DNA of 64,000 nucleotides from Rhizobium sp. BT04 (GTDB taxonomy: Bacteria; Pseudomonadota; Alphaproteobacteria; Rhizobiales; Rhizobiaceae), in assembly GCF_030053135.1 (NCBI RefSeq), contig NZ_CP125652.1, forward strand, positions 3,404,501-3,468,500. The letters are read 5' to 3'. The position numbers were made by a program, and so were the translations under genes. Positions 8,583 through 18,109 of this stretch are shown here, in pieces; the stretch's first letter is position 1; the number at the start of each line of letters is the position of its first letter. The notes beneath the pieces are model-generated. The model was not told the origin of the DNA and searched no databases. It worked only from the letters and a program-made list of their open reading frames with translations.

Positions 8583-9144
8583 GGCTTCCAACAGAGGGCG
8601 CGGACATCACCTGCAGAGGCTCGGTCTTAACTGCCACGTCGGCAGGGCGATAAGTTTGCGCCATTTGTTACGGAGCCTAGCGCTTCCGTTTTTTCAAGCA
8701 CTCGACGGATTTGGGCCGTAACGTGGCTGTTACGGGCAGGGATGTTTTGTGCCTTCAGCGGCCACACGTTTAAGGCGAGGCCGCCGGAGAAGGTTAAAGT
8801 AATATTGCGTTCGGGCTGTCGGCCGAAAACGAGGATCGACCGCCAGCCTGGCACGGAACGCCGATGAAGGTGCTGCATGAATGCGGTCCCTGGAACGGAA
8901 TTTTGTGCCGGTCCCTTCGGGGGCAGTGTTTGAGTGAACCGGCAGGTGAGCGGCTCATGAGGATCCGTCAGCCCGCCAAAGCGGGGAATGATCGGGCGGC
9001 TATTTTAGCGGAGGCCGCCCGGTGGAATTGAAAGGCGGCATTATGCAGATGAATACGATGACGACGGGCGGGCTCGACAATGGGGATGTGGCACCGCAGG
9101 CGTTTGGCTCCATTCGCCTGGAAATGGGAGAAGCAAAGGCGGAA

Positions 9145-10593
9145 ATGAAGCACAGCATCTTGTTTGAGCGTGTCAGCGCGCGCTTGAAGGCCCAGGTCGG
9201 TCCTGACGTCTATGCCAGCTGGTTCGCCAGGCTGAAGCTGCATTCGGTATCGAAGAGCGTGGTTCGCCTTTCGGTTCCCACGACCTTCCTGAAGTCGTGG
9301 ATCAACAATCGTTATCTCGATCTCATCACCGGTCTGTTCCAGGCCGAGGATCCGGAAATTCTGAAGATCGAAGTCCTGGTGCGCACGGCAACGCGCAGCG
9401 GCGCCAAGGCGCTCGACGAGGCGGCTCAGCCCGAGCCGGTCGTTGCTCCCCAGGCGCGCCGTCCCGCAAGCGCCCAGCCGGCCGGTCAGGCCGTCCAGCA
9501 GGCGGTTTCGGCTGTTGCTGCGGCAAGGCCCGCAAGCTTCGGTTCGCCGCTCTTCGGTTCGCCGCTCGATAGCCGCTTCACCTTCGACACCTTCGTCGAA
9601 GGCAGCTCGAACCGTGTCGCGCTTGCGGCGGCGAAGACGATCGCCGAAGCCGGTTCCGGCGCTGTGCGTTTCAATCCGCTCTTCATCCATTCGACGGTCG
9701 GCCTCGGCAAGACCCATCTGTTGCAGGCGGTCGCCAATGCCGCGGTGCAGAACCCCAGGGCTCTGCGCGTCGTTTATCTCACCGCCGAATATTTCATGTG
9801 GCGCTTCGCCACAGCGATCCGCGACAATGATGCGCTGACGCTGAAGGATTCGCTGCGCAACATCGATCTGTTGATCATCGACGACATGCAGTTCCTGCAG
9901 GGTAAGATGATCCAGCATGAATTCTGCCATCTGCTCAACATGCTGCTCGACAGCGCCAAGCAGGTCGTCGTCGCCGCCGACCGCGCGCCCTGGGAACTGG
10001 AGTCGCTCGATCCCCGCGTCCGCTCGCGTCTGCAAGGCGGTGTTGCGATCGAATTCGACGCGCCGGATTACGAGATGCGTCTCGAAATCCTCAAGCGTCG
10101 CCTTGCCGCAGCCCGGCTCGAAGATCCGTCGCTCGAAATTCCGGCCGAACTGCTCCAGCATGTCGCCCGCAACGTCACGGCCAGCGGCCGCGAACTCGAA
10201 GGCGCCTTCAACCAGCTGGTCTTCCGCCGCTCCTTCGAGCCGAACCTGTCGATCGAGCGCGTCGACGAACTCCTCGCCCATCTGGTCGGCTCCGGCGAGC
10301 CCCGCCGGGTGCGCATCGAGGACATCCAGCGCATCGTCGCCAGGCACTACAACGTCTCGCGCCAGGAACTGGTCTCGAACCGCCGCACCCGCGTCATCGT
10401 CAAGCCGCGCCAGATCGCCATGTATCTGTCGAAAACGCTGACGCCGCGCTCCTTCCCGGAGATCGGCCGCCGTTTCGGCGGGCGCGATCACACGACCGTG
10501 CTGCATGCCGTGCGCAAGATCGAGGAGCTGATTTCGGGAGACACCAAGCTTTCGCACGAAGTCGAGCTTCTGAAGCGGTTGATCAACGAATAA
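9145..10593 (+). CDS. dnaA: Chromosomal replication initiator protein DnaA
   Basis: 482 residues from ATG 9145. Domain I begins [19 protein letters not shown]; the linker (about residues 85-135) is Ala/Pro/Gln rich; domain III has the Walker A stretch [11 protein letters not shown] and Walker [10 protein letters not shown]; domain IV ends with the DNA-binding signature [12 protein letters not shown]. It initiates replication by melting oriC. The frame is open further up with an ATG at 9043 and a GTG at 9022, each with an AAAGGCGG-like site, so an N-terminal extension of up to 41 residues is possible; 9145 fits the family alignment best. A terminator follows at 10619. Confidence 0.95.
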   Translation: MKHSILFERVSARLKAQVGPDVYASWFARLKLHSVSKSVVRLSVPTTFLKSWINNRYLDLITGLFQAEDPEILKIEVLVRTATRSGAKALDEAAQPEPVVAPQARRPASAQPAGQAVQQAVSAVAAARPASFGSPLFGSPLDSRFTFDTFVEGSSNRVALAAAKTIAEAGSGAVRFNPLFIHSTVGLGKTHLLQAVANAAVQNPRALRVVYLTAEYFMWRFATAIRDNDALTLKDSLRNIDLLIIDDMQFLQGKMIQHEFCHLLNMLLDSAKQVVVAADRAPWELESLDPRVRSRLQGGVAIEFDAPDYEMRLEILKRRLAAARLEDPSLEIPAELLQHVARNVTASGRELEGAFNQLVFRRSFEPNLSIERVDELLAHLVGSGEPRRVRIEDIQRIVARHYNVSRQELVSNRRTRVIVKPRQIAMYLSKTLTPRSFPEIGRRFGGRDHTTVLHAVRKIEELISGDTKLSHEVELLKRLINE

Positions 10594-10618
10594 TCGACGG
10601 TTTTCTTGAGGATTGGGC

Positions 10619-10644
10619 GGCCGGAAGCGATTCCGGCCGTTTTC
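10619..10644 (+). terminator. Terminator after dnaA
   Basis: GGCCGGAA, loop GCGA, TTCCGGCC, then GTTTTCCTT, starting 25 bases after the dnaA stop. Confidence 0.85.
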
Positions 10645-10683
10645 CTTTATAAGCTTTTTATTCTATACCTCCGGCGCATCCCG

Positions 10684-10728
10684 TGCATGTCGCCCAAAGC
10701 ACAGCGGTTTTGGGGAACGGCCTGCATG
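10684..10728. repeat. Rhizobial palindromic repeat, family A, copy 2
   Basis: TGCATGTCGCCCAAAGCACA followed by GCGGTTTTGGGG and closing TGCATG. The reverse complement aligns with the copies at 3354 and 54256 over the CAAAACCGCT core. Degenerate, so probably an old copy. It lies between the dnaA terminator and the next gene. Confidence 0.6.
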
Positions 10729-10772
10729 AAGATAGAGACTGAAGCGTCAAAACGGCGCGTGGGAGGAAATCA

Positions 10773-11855
10773 ATGAGTTTCGAAAAGATCGCCGTTCTCG
10801 GCCTGGGCAAGGTCGGACGGCTGGCGGCGACGCTGTTGCATGAAGGCGGCTTCGAGGTGATCGGCGTCGATGCGCAATTGCCGCTGAGCGACGTCCCGTT
10901 CAAATGCCGCACCGGCGATATTTCCGATCCCGAAGTGATCGGCGAACTGCTCTCCAGTGTCGAGGCGGTGCTCTCCTGCCTGCCCTATCATTTGAACATC
11001 GAATTGGCGCGCGCCGCCCATCTCGCCGGCATTCACTATTTCGACCTGACGGAAGACGTTCCGACAACCAATTTCATCATCGAACTGTCAAAGACCGCCC
11101 GCGGCCTGATGGCGCCGCAATGCGGTCTGGCACCGGGTTTCGTCGGCATCGTCGGCGCCAGCCTTGCCGACGGATTCGATCGCTGCCGTTCGATCCGCAT
11201 GCGCGTCGGCGCCTTGCCGCAGCATCCCACGGGACTGCTCGGCTACGCCTTCAACTGGTCGCCCGAGGGCGTCGTCAACGAATATCTGAACGATTGCGAG
11301 GTCATCGAGGGCGGCGTGCGCAAGCTGGTCTCGCCGATGGAATGGCACGAGACCGTCTATGTCGGCGGCGTCAAGCTCGAGGCCTTCACGACCTCGGGCG
11401 GTCTCGGCACCATGTGCGACACCATGCTCGGCAAGATCGACAATCTCGACTACAAGACGATGCGTTATCCCGGCCATATGGAACTGATGAATTTCTTCTT
11501 CCACGAGCTGTTGATGCGCGACAAGCGCAAGCTTGCCGGCGAGATCCTGACCAACGCCAAGCCGCCTGTCGAAGACGACGTCGTCTATGTCCATGTCGCT
11601 GCCGAGGGGACCGAGAACGGCAGCCTGCGCCGCAAGGAGTTCGTGCGCGCCTATTATCCGATCGAGATTGCCGGCGCGCGCCGCACGGCGATCGCCTGGA
11701 CGACGTCGGCCTCGGTCGTTGCCGTCATCGAGATGGTCCGCGACGGCCTGCTGCCGGCGACCGGTTTCCTGCACCAGGAGCATATTCCGCTGGAGATGTT
11801 CTTGAAGACGCCGACCGGCAGCCTGTTCAAATCAGGCGCCACCAGCCACGGCTGA
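10773..11855 (+). CDS. Saccharopine dehydrogenase-family NAD(P)-binding oxidoreductase
   Basis: 360 residues with an N-terminal Rossmann motif (VLGLGKVGRLAATLL, residues 8-22), an acidic residue after beta-2 (GVDAQ), and the saccharopine-dehydrogenase catalytic-domain pattern CLPYHLNIELARAAHLAGIHYFDLTED and GLAPGFVGI. Members act on saccharopine, lysine (6-dehydrogenase) or carboxynorspermidine; the compact length resembles lysine 6-dehydrogenase-like proteins more than full saccharopine dehydrogenase. No partner enzyme lies beside it: dnaA upstream ends in a terminator and hemW converges from downstream. The substrate is undetermined. Confidence 0.8.
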   Translation: MSFEKIAVLGLGKVGRLAATLLHEGGFEVIGVDAQLPLSDVPFKCRTGDISDPEVIGELLSSVEAVLSCLPYHLNIELARAAHLAGIHYFDLTEDVPTTNFIIELSKTARGLMAPQCGLAPGFVGIVGASLADGFDRCRSIRMRVGALPQHPTGLLGYAFNWSPEGVVNEYLNDCEVIEGGVRKLVSPMEWHETVYVGGVKLEAFTTSGGLGTMCDTMLGKIDNLDYKTMRYPGHMELMNFFFHELLMRDKRKLAGEILTNAKPPVEDDVVYVHVAAEGTENGSLRRKEFVRAYYPIEIAGARRTAIAWTTSASVVAVIEMVRDGLLPATGFLHQEHIPLEMFLKTPTGSLFKSGATSHG

Positions 11856-11918
11856 GACATGCTTTCGGCGCGGATAGCGACATCGCTGCCGCGCCGGGAT
11901 CAACCCGCTGCCTATATG

Positions 11919-13121
11919 TCAGCAGGCGAGATCGGCGACGACGGAATCGAGGATCAGCATGCCGGATGGCGTGCAGCGCAGGCGTGAATTGCCGATCCGC
12001 TCGATGAATTTGTGTTCGAGCAGGAACTCCTCGCGTTTCGGGTCGAGCTCGCGGCCCGAAAGCTGCTGCCAGCGGGCAAGGTCGACGCCCTCCCGGAGCC
12101 GCAATCCCATCAGCAGCAGCTCGTCGGACTGTTCCTCATAGCCGAGCCGCTCCTCGTCAAGAATGCCGTGACCGTCGCGCTCGACCATGTCGAGCCAGGC
12201 TTCCGGCTTGCGCTCGGTGGCCGTTGCGATCTTTTCGGGGCCGCGCGTCAGCCTTCCATGGGCGCCGGGGCCGATGCCGGCATAATCGCCGTAACGCCAA
12301 TAGGTCAGGTTATGCCGGCTTTCGGCACCCGGCCGGGCATGGTTGGAGACCTCATAGGCCGGCATGCCTTCGCGCGCGGTGATCTCCTGCGTCGCTTCGT
12401 AGAGCACAGCCGATTGCTCGCCGTCTGGGACGATCAATTTGCCCGCCTTGTGCAGGCCGTAGAAGGGCGTGCCTTCCTCGATGGTCAGTTGATAGAGGGA
12501 GAGGTGGTCGACCGCATAGGAGATCGCTTGCCTCAGCTCGCTTTCCCACTGTTCGACCGTCTGCTCCTGCCGGGCGTAGATCAGGTCGAAGGACATGCGC
12601 GGGAAAATGTCGCGCGCCAGCCGGATCGCCTTCAGCGCGTCGGCGACATCATGCAGCCGGCCGAGGAATTTCAGATCCCGATCATTCAGCGCCTGCACGC
12701 CGAGCGAGACACGATTGACGCCGGCCGCCCGGTAGCCGCGGAAGCGGTCGGCCTCGACGCTCGAAGGATTGGCTTCCATGGTGATCTCGATGCCATCGGG
12801 CACATGCCAGTGCCGGGCAATGCCGTCGAGAATGGCCGAGACCGTTTCCGGTTTCATCAGCGAGGGTGTGCCACCGCCGAGGAAGATGCTGGTGACGGTC
12901 TTCGGCCCGCTCATGGCCCGGACCGTCGCCATCTCCTTCAGGAAGGCTGATGTAAAGCGCTCCTGATCCACGGGCTGGTGGCGCACATGGCTGTTGAAGT
13001 CGCAATAGGGACACTTCGCCGCGCAGAAGGGCCAATGGACATAGACGCCGAAGCCGGGCTCGCCGGTATCGGGCAGCAGCGTCGCATCGCGCGAGGAGCC
13101 TGGCGTGTCAAAATTGTCCAC
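11919..13121 (-). CDS. hemW: HemW-like radical SAM protein (heme chaperone, formerly 'oxygen-independent coproporphyrinogen oxidase')
   Basis: 400 residues. VYVHWPFCAAKCPYCDF gives the CxxxCxxC cluster motif, with the extra HemW-type environment and FLGGGTPS for SAM binding, then the C-terminal HemN-like domain (LMGLRLREGVDL). HemW proteins insert heme into client proteins rather than acting in heme synthesis. The start is a GTG at 13121, nine bases after the rdgB stop, with AAGG before it; no later start keeps the radical SAM domain. Last gene of the rph-VOC-rdgB-hemW operon. Confidence 0.92.
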   Translation of the reverse strand: MDNFDTPGSSRDATLLPDTGEPGFGVYVHWPFCAAKCPYCDFNSHVRHQPVDQERFTSAFLKEMATVRAMSGPKTVTSIFLGGGTPSLMKPETVSAILDGIARHWHVPDGIEITMEANPSSVEADRFRGYRAAGVNRVSLGVQALNDRDLKFLGRLHDVADALKAIRLARDIFPRMSFDLIYARQEQTVEQWESELRQAISYAVDHLSLYQLTIEEGTPFYGLHKAGKLIVPDGEQSAVLYEATQEITAREGMPAYEVSNHARPGAESRHNLTYWRYGDYAGIGPGAHGRLTRGPEKIATATERKPEAWLDMVERDGHGILDEERLGYEEQSDELLLMGLRLREGVDLARWQQLSGRELDPKREEFLLEHKFIERIGNSRLRCTPSGMLILDSVVADLAC

Positions 13122-13130
13122 GTGGTGACC

Positions 13131-13775
13131 TTATGCCTCCAGGCAGGTTTCGACAAAGAGTTTGAATGCGCGGGCCCGGTGCGACAGCGCCTGCGGCTTG
13201 CCGACGTTCCAGCCGTGTTTTTCCTCGCCGCTCATTTCCCCGAAGGTGACGCCATAACCCTCGGGCTGGAAGACTGGATCGTAGCCGAAGCCCTGTGTGC
13301 CGCGCGGCGGCCAGACGACGTTGCCTTCCACCTCGCCGCGGAAGAGCTCGGTATGCCCATCCGGCCAGGCGAGGCAGAGCACGCTGACGAAACGCGCCCT
13401 GCGCTGCTCCGGCGCCGTCGCACCGGCATCCTGCAGCGCCTTTTCCACCTTGGCCATCGCCATGTCGAAATCACGCGTGCCGTCTGAGGTCTCCGCCCAA
13501 TTGGCGGTGTAGACACCGGGATCGCCGCCGAGTGCGTCGACCACCAGCCCGGAATCGTCGGAAAGCGCCGGCATGCCTGAGGCATTGGCCGAAGCGACGG
13601 CCTTGATCGTCGCATTCTCCTCGAAGCTGGTGCCGGTTTCATCCGGTTCGACGAAGTTCAGCTCGGAGGCCGATTTGGCGGTGAAGCCGAGCGGCCCGAT
13701 CAATTCCTGGATCTCGCGGATCTTGCCGGCATTATGGCTGGCGACGACGATGGTCTTCGTTTCAAGCTTGCGCAT
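13131..13775 (-). CDS. rdgB: dITP/XTP pyrophosphatase RdgB (Ham1 family)
   Basis: 214 residues. N-terminal [17 protein letters not shown], then FEENATIKA and [14 protein letters not shown], and [12 protein letters not shown] are the nucleotide and metal sites of the Ham1 family. Hydrolyses non-canonical purine nucleoside triphosphates (ITP, dITP, XTP) and so keeps deaminated bases out of DNA. ATG 13775 directly abuts the stop of the upstream VOC gene. rph-rdgB-hemW is a widely conserved order. Confidence 0.95.
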   Translation of the reverse strand: MRKLETKTIVVASHNAGKIREIQELIGPLGFTAKSASELNFVEPDETGTSFEENATIKAVASANASGMPALSDDSGLVVDALGGDPGVYTANWAETSDGTRDFDMAMAKVEKALQDAGATAPEQRRARFVSVLCLAWPDGHTELFRGEVEGNVVWPPRGTQGFGYDPVFQPEGYGVTFGEMSGEEKHGWNVGKPQALSHRARAFKLFVETCLEA

Positions 13776-14201
13776 TCAGATATCCTGTTCGATGCCCCAG
13801 ATTTTAGCCTCTGCGCATTCCAGGCTGTTACCGGCCGGATCGCGGAAATAGATCGAGCGGCCGCCGTTTGGCCAATGCACCTCGGATTCGATCGCCACGT
13901 CAGCCGCTTTCAGCCGTTCGGCCATCGCATCGATATTGCGGCCGGACACCCGGAAGCAGGCATGACCCTCGCCGGTCGTGCCGTGCGGCGGCACCTGCAG
14001 GGATCCAGGCGCCGGCGGCTTCACCGTTTCCTCTGGATTGAAGATCAGCAGCACGCCAGGCCCGCAGCGGAAGAAGACATGCCGGTTGCCGGCGCGGGCG
14101 ATCTTTTCAAGTCCGAGAACGTCTTCGTAGAAGACCTCCGCCCGGTCGAGATCCCGCGCGTAGAGCGCCGTTTCCAACATGCCTTCCAGCATGGAGTTCA
14201 T
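13776..14201 (-). CDS. VOC (glyoxalase/bleomycin-resistance) superfamily protein
   Basis: 141 residues, two beta-alpha-beta-beta-beta modules: [25 protein letters not shown] and [21 protein letters not shown], ending [18 protein letters not shown]. Two His/Glu-type metal ligand positions are plausible (His of GHACF, Glu of SLECAE). The start ATG 14201 overlaps the rph TGA (ATGA); a second ATG at 14192 is possible. It is inserted between rph and rdgB, which are usually adjacent, and is translationally coupled to both. The reaction is unknown. Confidence 0.8.
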   Translation of the reverse strand: MNSMLEGMLETALYARDLDRAEVFYEDVLGLEKIARAGNRHVFFRCGPGVLLIFNPEETVKPPAPGSLQVPPHGTTGEGHACFRVSGRNIDAMAERLKAADVAIESEVHWPNGGRSIYFRDPAGNSLECAEAKIWGIEQDI

Positions 14202-14917
14202 CCCGTGATGGCCTGCTTCTGCAGGGCGACGAGTTCGCCGATGCCGTTCCTGGCAAGCCCCATCAGCGAGGTGAATTCCTCTTCGGTAAACGGTGTGCCT
14301 TCGGCCGTGCCCTGGATCTCGACGATCCCGCCAGCGCCCGTCATGACGAAGTTGGCATCGGTCTCGGCTGAGGAATCCTCGAGATAATCGAGGTCGATCA
14401 CCGGCTGGCTGGCGAAAACGCCGCAGGAGATGGCGGCGACATGATCCTTCAGGACCCGGTCGACCTTGATCATGTTGCGGCTTTCCATCCATTTCAGGCA
14501 GTCGTAAAGCGCGATCCAGCCGCCGGTGATCGAGGCTGTCCGCGTGCCGCCATCGGCTTGGATGACGTCGCAATCGAGCGTGATTTGCCGCTCGCCGAGC
14601 GCCTGCAGATCGACGACGGCGCGAAGCGACCGGCCGATCAGCCGCTGGATTTCCTGGGTGCGGCCGCCCTGCTTGCCGGCGGCGGCCTCGCGCTTCATGC
14701 GCTCGCCGGTTGCCCGCGGCAGCATGCCGTATTCGGCCGTGACCCAGCCCTTGCCGGTATTGCGCAGCCATGGCGGCGTCTTTTCTTCGAGGCTGGCGGT
14801 GCAGAGCACATGCGTGTCGCCGAACTTGACCAGGCAGGAGCCTTCCGCATGCTTGGAAAAATTGCGCTCGAACGTGACCTTACGCATCTGGTCGATTTTT
14901 CTGCCTGAAGGCCGCAT
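14198..14917 (-). CDS. rph: Ribonuclease PH
   Basis: 239 residues, the standard length. [20 protein letters not shown] at the N-terminus, [21 protein letters not shown] with the phosphate-binding arginines, and [19 protein letters not shown] are diagnostic. A phosphorolytic 3' exoribonuclease that trims tRNA 3' ends. First gene of the rph-VOC-rdgB-hemW operon and divergent from hrcA across 127 bases. Confidence 0.96.
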   Translation of the reverse strand: MRPSGRKIDQMRKVTFERNFSKHAEGSCLVKFGDTHVLCTASLEEKTPPWLRNTGKGWVTAEYGMLPRATGERMKREAAAGKQGGRTQEIQRLIGRSLRAVVDLQALGERQITLDCDVIQADGGTRTASITGGWIALYDCLKWMESRNMIKVDRVLKDHVAAISCGVFASQPVIDLDYLEDSSAETDANFVMTGAGGIVEIQGTAEGTPFTEEEFTSLMGLARNGIGELVALQKQAITG

Positions 14918-15044
14918 ACTTATCTCCTGGGGTTTGTTGACCGCTTCTACGATTGGCGGCGCCTATTTGCAAATTCCCTTTTGCCACGGGTGCGAGTTTG
15001 ACTTACTTTTCGGGAAGTATCATCAGCGCGGGTTCGTAAGCTTC

Positions 15045-16133
15045 ATGGGCATCAGGTCGACGTCGGTTTCGGATGCCGTTGCGGCGCTGGACGAGCGCTC
15101 CAGGGAAATTTTTCGCCGCATCGTCGAAGGCTATCTGGAGAGCGGCGAGCCGCTCGGCTCGCGCAATCTGTCCCGCCTGTTGCCGATGTCGCTGTCGCCG
15201 GCCTCGGTGCGCAACGTCATGAGCGATCTCGAAGATCTCGGCCTGATCTATTCGCCGCATATCAGCGCCGGCCGGCTGCCCACCCAGATCGGCTTGCGCT
15301 TTTTCGTCGATGCCTTCATGCAGGTCGGCGACCTCTCGGCCGAGGATCGCGCCAATATCGATCGGCAGGTGCGGGCCGAAAGCGGCGGCAATCCTCTGGA
15401 ATCGATGATGAACGAGGCAAGCCGCATGCTGTCCGGCATTTCGCGCGGCGCCGGCCTCGTCATCACCTCGAAAAGCGATCCGGTGCTCAAACATGTCGAG
15501 TTCATCCGGCTCGAACCGACCAAGGCGCTGGCCGTGCTCGTCGGCGATCACGATCAGGTGGAAAACCGCATCATCGAGCTGCCGGCGGGCGTCACCTCCT
15601 CGCAGTTGACGGAGGCGGCCAATTTTCTCAATGCCCATATGTCCGGCCAGACGCTGCCGGAGCTGCGCAAACAATTGAGCCAGCTGAAGGATAATGTCCG
15701 TCACGAACTCGATGCCCTGTCGCGTGATCTCGTCGAGCGCGGCATCGCCGTCTGGGCCGGCAGCCCGGACGAGGGAAAGCCCACGCAGCTGATCATCCGC
15801 GGCCGCGCCAACCTGCTCGAAGGCCTCGCCGGCGCCGAGGATCTCGACCGGCTGCGTCTGCTGTTCGACGATCTCGAAAAGAAGGACAGTCTGATCGAGA
15901 TCCTCAATCTCGCCGAAAGCGGTTCGGGCGTGCGCATCTTCATCGGTTCGGAAAACAAGCTCTTCTCGCTGTCCGGCTCGTCGCTGATCGTCGCGCCCTA
16001 TCGTGACGATGACGACCGCATCGTCGGCGCCGTCGGCGTCATCGGCCCGACGCGGCTCAACTATTCCCGCATCGTGCCGATGGTGGATTACACCGCCCAG
16101 CTGGTCTCCCGGCTTTCGCGCAATCCGCATTGA
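15045..16133 (+). CDS. hrcA: Heat-inducible transcription repressor HrcA
   Basis: 362 residues. N-terminal winged helix (SREIFRRIVEGYLESGEPLGSRNLSR, then MSLSPASVRNVMSDLEDLGLIYSPHISAGRLPT), a GAF-like middle and C-terminal IGPTRLNYSRIVPMVDYTAQLVS. It represses groESL/dnaK-type genes through CIRCE operators. ATG 15045 fits the family; the long open frame upstream overlaps rph and is rejected. I see no CIRCE element in this window, so its own gene and grpE do not look like CIRCE targets. Confidence 0.95.
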   Translation: MGIRSTSVSDAVAALDERSREIFRRIVEGYLESGEPLGSRNLSRLLPMSLSPASVRNVMSDLEDLGLIYSPHISAGRLPTQIGLRFFVDAFMQVGDLSAEDRANIDRQVRAESGGNPLESMMNEASRMLSGISRGAGLVITSKSDPVLKHVEFIRLEPTKALAVLVGDHDQVENRIIELPAGVTSSQLTEAANFLNAHMSGQTLPELRKQLSQLKDNVRHELDALSRDLVERGIAVWAGSPDEGKPTQLIIRGRANLLEGLAGAEDLDRLRLLFDDLEKKDSLIEILNLAESGSGVRIFIGSENKLFSLSGSSLIVAPYRDDDDRIVGAVGVIGPTRLNYSRIVPMVDYTAQLVSRLSRNPH

Positions 16134-16134
16134 T

Positions 16135-16178
16135 GCCGCAGCCCCTTTGCGCGTCTGAAAGGCGGGCGGCGCTATAAG
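16135..16178. repeat. Rhizobial palindromic repeat, family B, degenerate copy
   Basis: GCCGCAGCCCCTTTGCGCGT then CTGAAAGGCGGGCGGCGCTA: the same order of blocks (AGCGCC, TTTGCGCGTC, GGCGCT) as the copies at 24204 and 51998, with an eroded inner stem. It lies in the hrcA-grpE gap. Confidence 0.5.
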
Positions 16179-16211
16179 GCGCGCGGAATTTTCGCTTCTT
16201 TGTCACGCAGA

Positions 16212-16240
16212 CTTGATTTTTTTCGGTCAAACCTCGATAT
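16212..16240 (+). promoter_or_regulatory. Candidate sigma-32 (RpoH) promoter of grpE
   Basis: CTTGAT (16212), then 14-15 bases, then CTCGATAT (16233-16240), near the heat-shock consensus CTTGAA-N13-15-CCCCATNT. It would start transcription about 28 bases before the grpE ATG. The minus-10 match is imperfect. Confidence 0.4.
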
Positions 16241-16274
16241 CGGGCGCATCTGAAGACACCAACCGGAGACCGTC

Positions 16275-16907
16275 ATGACCGATGACACGACGAAAAACGG
16301 ACCTGACGCAACTGCGGCCGATGCCGCAGCCGACGCTGCCGCCTACGTCGAGAACGATACTGCGCAGCAAGAGGCCCCCCAGCCGGACCCGCTCGAGCTC
16401 CTGAAAGCCGAAAACGGCGAGTTGCGCGACCGCTATCTGCGCCTTGCTGCCGAAATGGACAATCTGCGCCGGCGCACCGAGCGCGAGGTGAAGGATGCCA
16501 AGTCCTATTCCGTCGCGGGTTTCGCGCGCGACATGCTCGCCGTCTCGGATAATCTGCGCCGCGCGCTCGATGCCATCTCTCCGGAGACCAAGGCCGCGGC
16601 CGATGCCGGCCTCAGCACGCTGATCGAGGGTGTCGAAATGACCGAGCGCGCCATGCTGTCGGCGCTGGAGCGCCACGGCGTCCGCAAGCTGGAGCCGGTC
16701 GGCCAGAAGTTCGACCCGAATTTCCATCAGGCAATGTTCGAAGTGCCGAACCCTGATGTGCCGAACAACACGGTCGTCCAGGTCGTGCAGGCCGGTTTCA
16801 CCATCGGCGAGCGCGTGCTGCGCCCGGCCATGGTCGGTGTCGCCAAGGGCGGCCCGAAGCCGGCCGAAGCCGAAACCAATTCCGTCTTCGACGAAAAAGA
16901 CGCCTGA
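16275..16907 (+). CDS. grpE: Nucleotide exchange factor GrpE
   Basis: 210 residues: an acidic, Ala/Asp-rich N-terminus, a long coiled coil ([30 protein letters not shown]), and the C-terminal beta domain with the signature [46 protein letters not shown]. It exchanges ADP for ATP on DnaK. It follows hrcA by about 140 bases holding a family B repeat and a sigma-32-like site, so it can probably be expressed apart from hrcA. Confidence 0.96.
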   Translation: MTDDTTKNGPDATAADAAADAAAYVENDTAQQEAPQPDPLELLKAENGELRDRYLRLAAEMDNLRRRTEREVKDAKSYSVAGFARDMLAVSDNLRRALDAISPETKAAADAGLSTLIEGVEMTERAMLSALERHGVRKLEPVGQKFDPNFHQAMFEVPNPDVPNNTVVQVVQAGFTIGERVLRPAMVGVAKGGPKPAEAETNSVFDEKDA

Positions 16908-16910
16908 AAT

Positions 16911-16941
16911 CCTTCCCTTCTCCGTCGAGGAGAAGGGAAGG
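16911..16941. repeat. 13-bp perfect inverted repeat between convergent grpE and nucleoside hydrolase
   Basis: CCTTCCCTTCTCC, loop GTCGA, GGAGAAGGGAAGG. There is no T-run on the exit side for either gene, so it is at best a non-classical shared terminator. Confidence 0.6.
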
Positions 16942-16949
16942 CCAAAAAA

Positions 16950-17894
16950 TCAGATGCGGGCGAAGCGTTCGATCAGCAGATCGAAGAAGCCGTCCGCATC
17001 GACATGGCGCATGACTTTCGCATTGCGCTTGCGCTCGGTGACATGCCACCAGTCGACGACGGTCATGCCGACCGTCAGTTCGGAGCGCACCTCGATCTCG
17101 ACATTGCAGTCCCGGCCGGTGAAAAGCTCCGGCTTCAGCAGATAGGCGATAACTGTGGGGTCGTGCAGCGGCCCGCCGTCGGAGCCGTATTTCTCGATGT
17201 CGAAGCGTTCGAAGAATTCCAGCATCTCGACCATCGCCTTAACAGGCGCCGTGCCAATCTCGGCCATCCGCTTCACCCGGTCCTTGCGGGTCAGCAACTG
17301 GTGCGTCACGTCAAGCGGCATCATCACGATCGGCACGCCTGAGCGCAAGACGATATCGGCTGCCTCGGGATCGACATAGATGTTGAACTCGGCCGCCGGC
17401 GTGATGTTGCCGCCCTCGAAGAAGCCGCCGCCCATCATCACCAGCTCGCGGATGCGGGGGACGATGTCGGGCGCCTTCTGCAAGGCCAGGCCGATATTGG
17501 TGAGCGGCCCGAGCGTGCAGAGCGTCACCGTGCCTGCCTCCTCGCGGCGCAGCGTCTCGATGATGAAATCGACGGAATGGCCTGTTTGCAGCGCCATCGT
17601 CGGCTCGCTGAGATCAGGGCCGTCGAGGCCGGTCTTGCCGTGCACATGTTCGGCGGTCACCAGCTTGCGGGCGATCGGCGCGTCGGCGCCGGCGAAAACC
17701 TTGGTCTCCGTCCGGCCGCAGAGCTCGCAGACGATGCGCGCATTGCGACTGGTCAGCGAAAGCGGCACGTTGCCGGCGACGGTGGTGATCCCCAGCACAT
17801 CAAGCTCATCGGGGCTGCCGAAGGCCAGCATGATGGCGGCCGCGTCGTCCTGGCCGGGGTCGGTGTCGATGATGATCTTTCTTGCGCTTGCCAT
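16950..17894 (-). CDS. Inosine-uridine-preferring nucleoside hydrolase
   Basis: 314 residues. The calcium-site motif DTDPGQDDA at residues 11-19, the NIYVDPEAADIVL segment and the late GPLHDPT (catalytic His and calcium Asp) are all present. It splits the N-glycosidic bond of ribonucleosides to base plus ribose. GSPDELDVLGITTVAGN is typical of the pyrimidine/inosine group, though exact specificity cannot be read. A lone gene, converging on grpE. Confidence 0.9.
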   Translation of the reverse strand: MASARKIIIDTDPGQDDAAAIMLAFGSPDELDVLGITTVAGNVPLSLTSRNARIVCELCGRTETKVFAGADAPIARKLVTAEHVHGKTGLDGPDLSEPTMALQTGHSVDFIIETLRREEAGTVTLCTLGPLTNIGLALQKAPDIVPRIRELVMMGGGFFEGGNITPAAEFNIYVDPEAADIVLRSGVPIVMMPLDVTHQLLTRKDRVKRMAEIGTAPVKAMVEMLEFFERFDIEKYGSDGGPLHDPTVIAYLLKPELFTGRDCNVEIEVRSELTVGMTVVDWWHVTERKRNAKVMRHVDADGFFDLLIERFARI

Positions 17895-18077
17895 TCCGAT
17901 CGTTCCATCCTCACGGGGGTGCCCGCTGTCTCAGCATGCACCAATTTCTTCATGTCTCGTCACAAATCAGCACAGTGCGTGCGGGCACGTTTTGATGCGA
18001 GGCAGCCGGCGCTTTGTCAAGCAACAGCCGCCGACAGCGCTTTAAAATTGAGAAGGGGCCGACACGTCGCGCCGCGC

Positions 18078-18106
18078 CTTGCAGCGCCGGGCTGCTCTCC
18101 CCATAT
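18078..18106 (+). promoter_or_regulatory. Sigma-32 (RpoH)-type promoter of the small heat-shock gene
   Basis: CTTGCA (18078-18083), 15-base spacer, CCCCATAT (18099-18106). The minus-10 matches the heat-shock consensus exactly and the minus-35 at five of six positions. It would give a leader of about 60 nt that coincides with the predicted RNA thermometer. Confidence 0.6.
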
Positions 18107-18109
18107 TAG

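Noticed and set aside
8627..8878. 83-codon minus-strand frame in the dnaA leader
   Set aside because: No ribosome-binding site, no recognisable fold, and it lies in a regulatory-looking gap; probably chance.
8190..9144. Chromosomal replication origin next to dnaA
   Set aside because: No cluster of TTATCCACA-like boxes seen; in related alphaproteobacteria the origin lies near hemE rather than at dnaA.
8968..10557. 529-codon open frame opposite dnaA
   Set aside because: Antisense shadow of dnaA; it has no recognisable domain and its composition follows the sense codon bias.
14918..16274. CIRCE element for HrcA
   Set aside because: No TTAGCACTC-N9-GAGTGCTAA or close variant before rph/hrcA or grpE.
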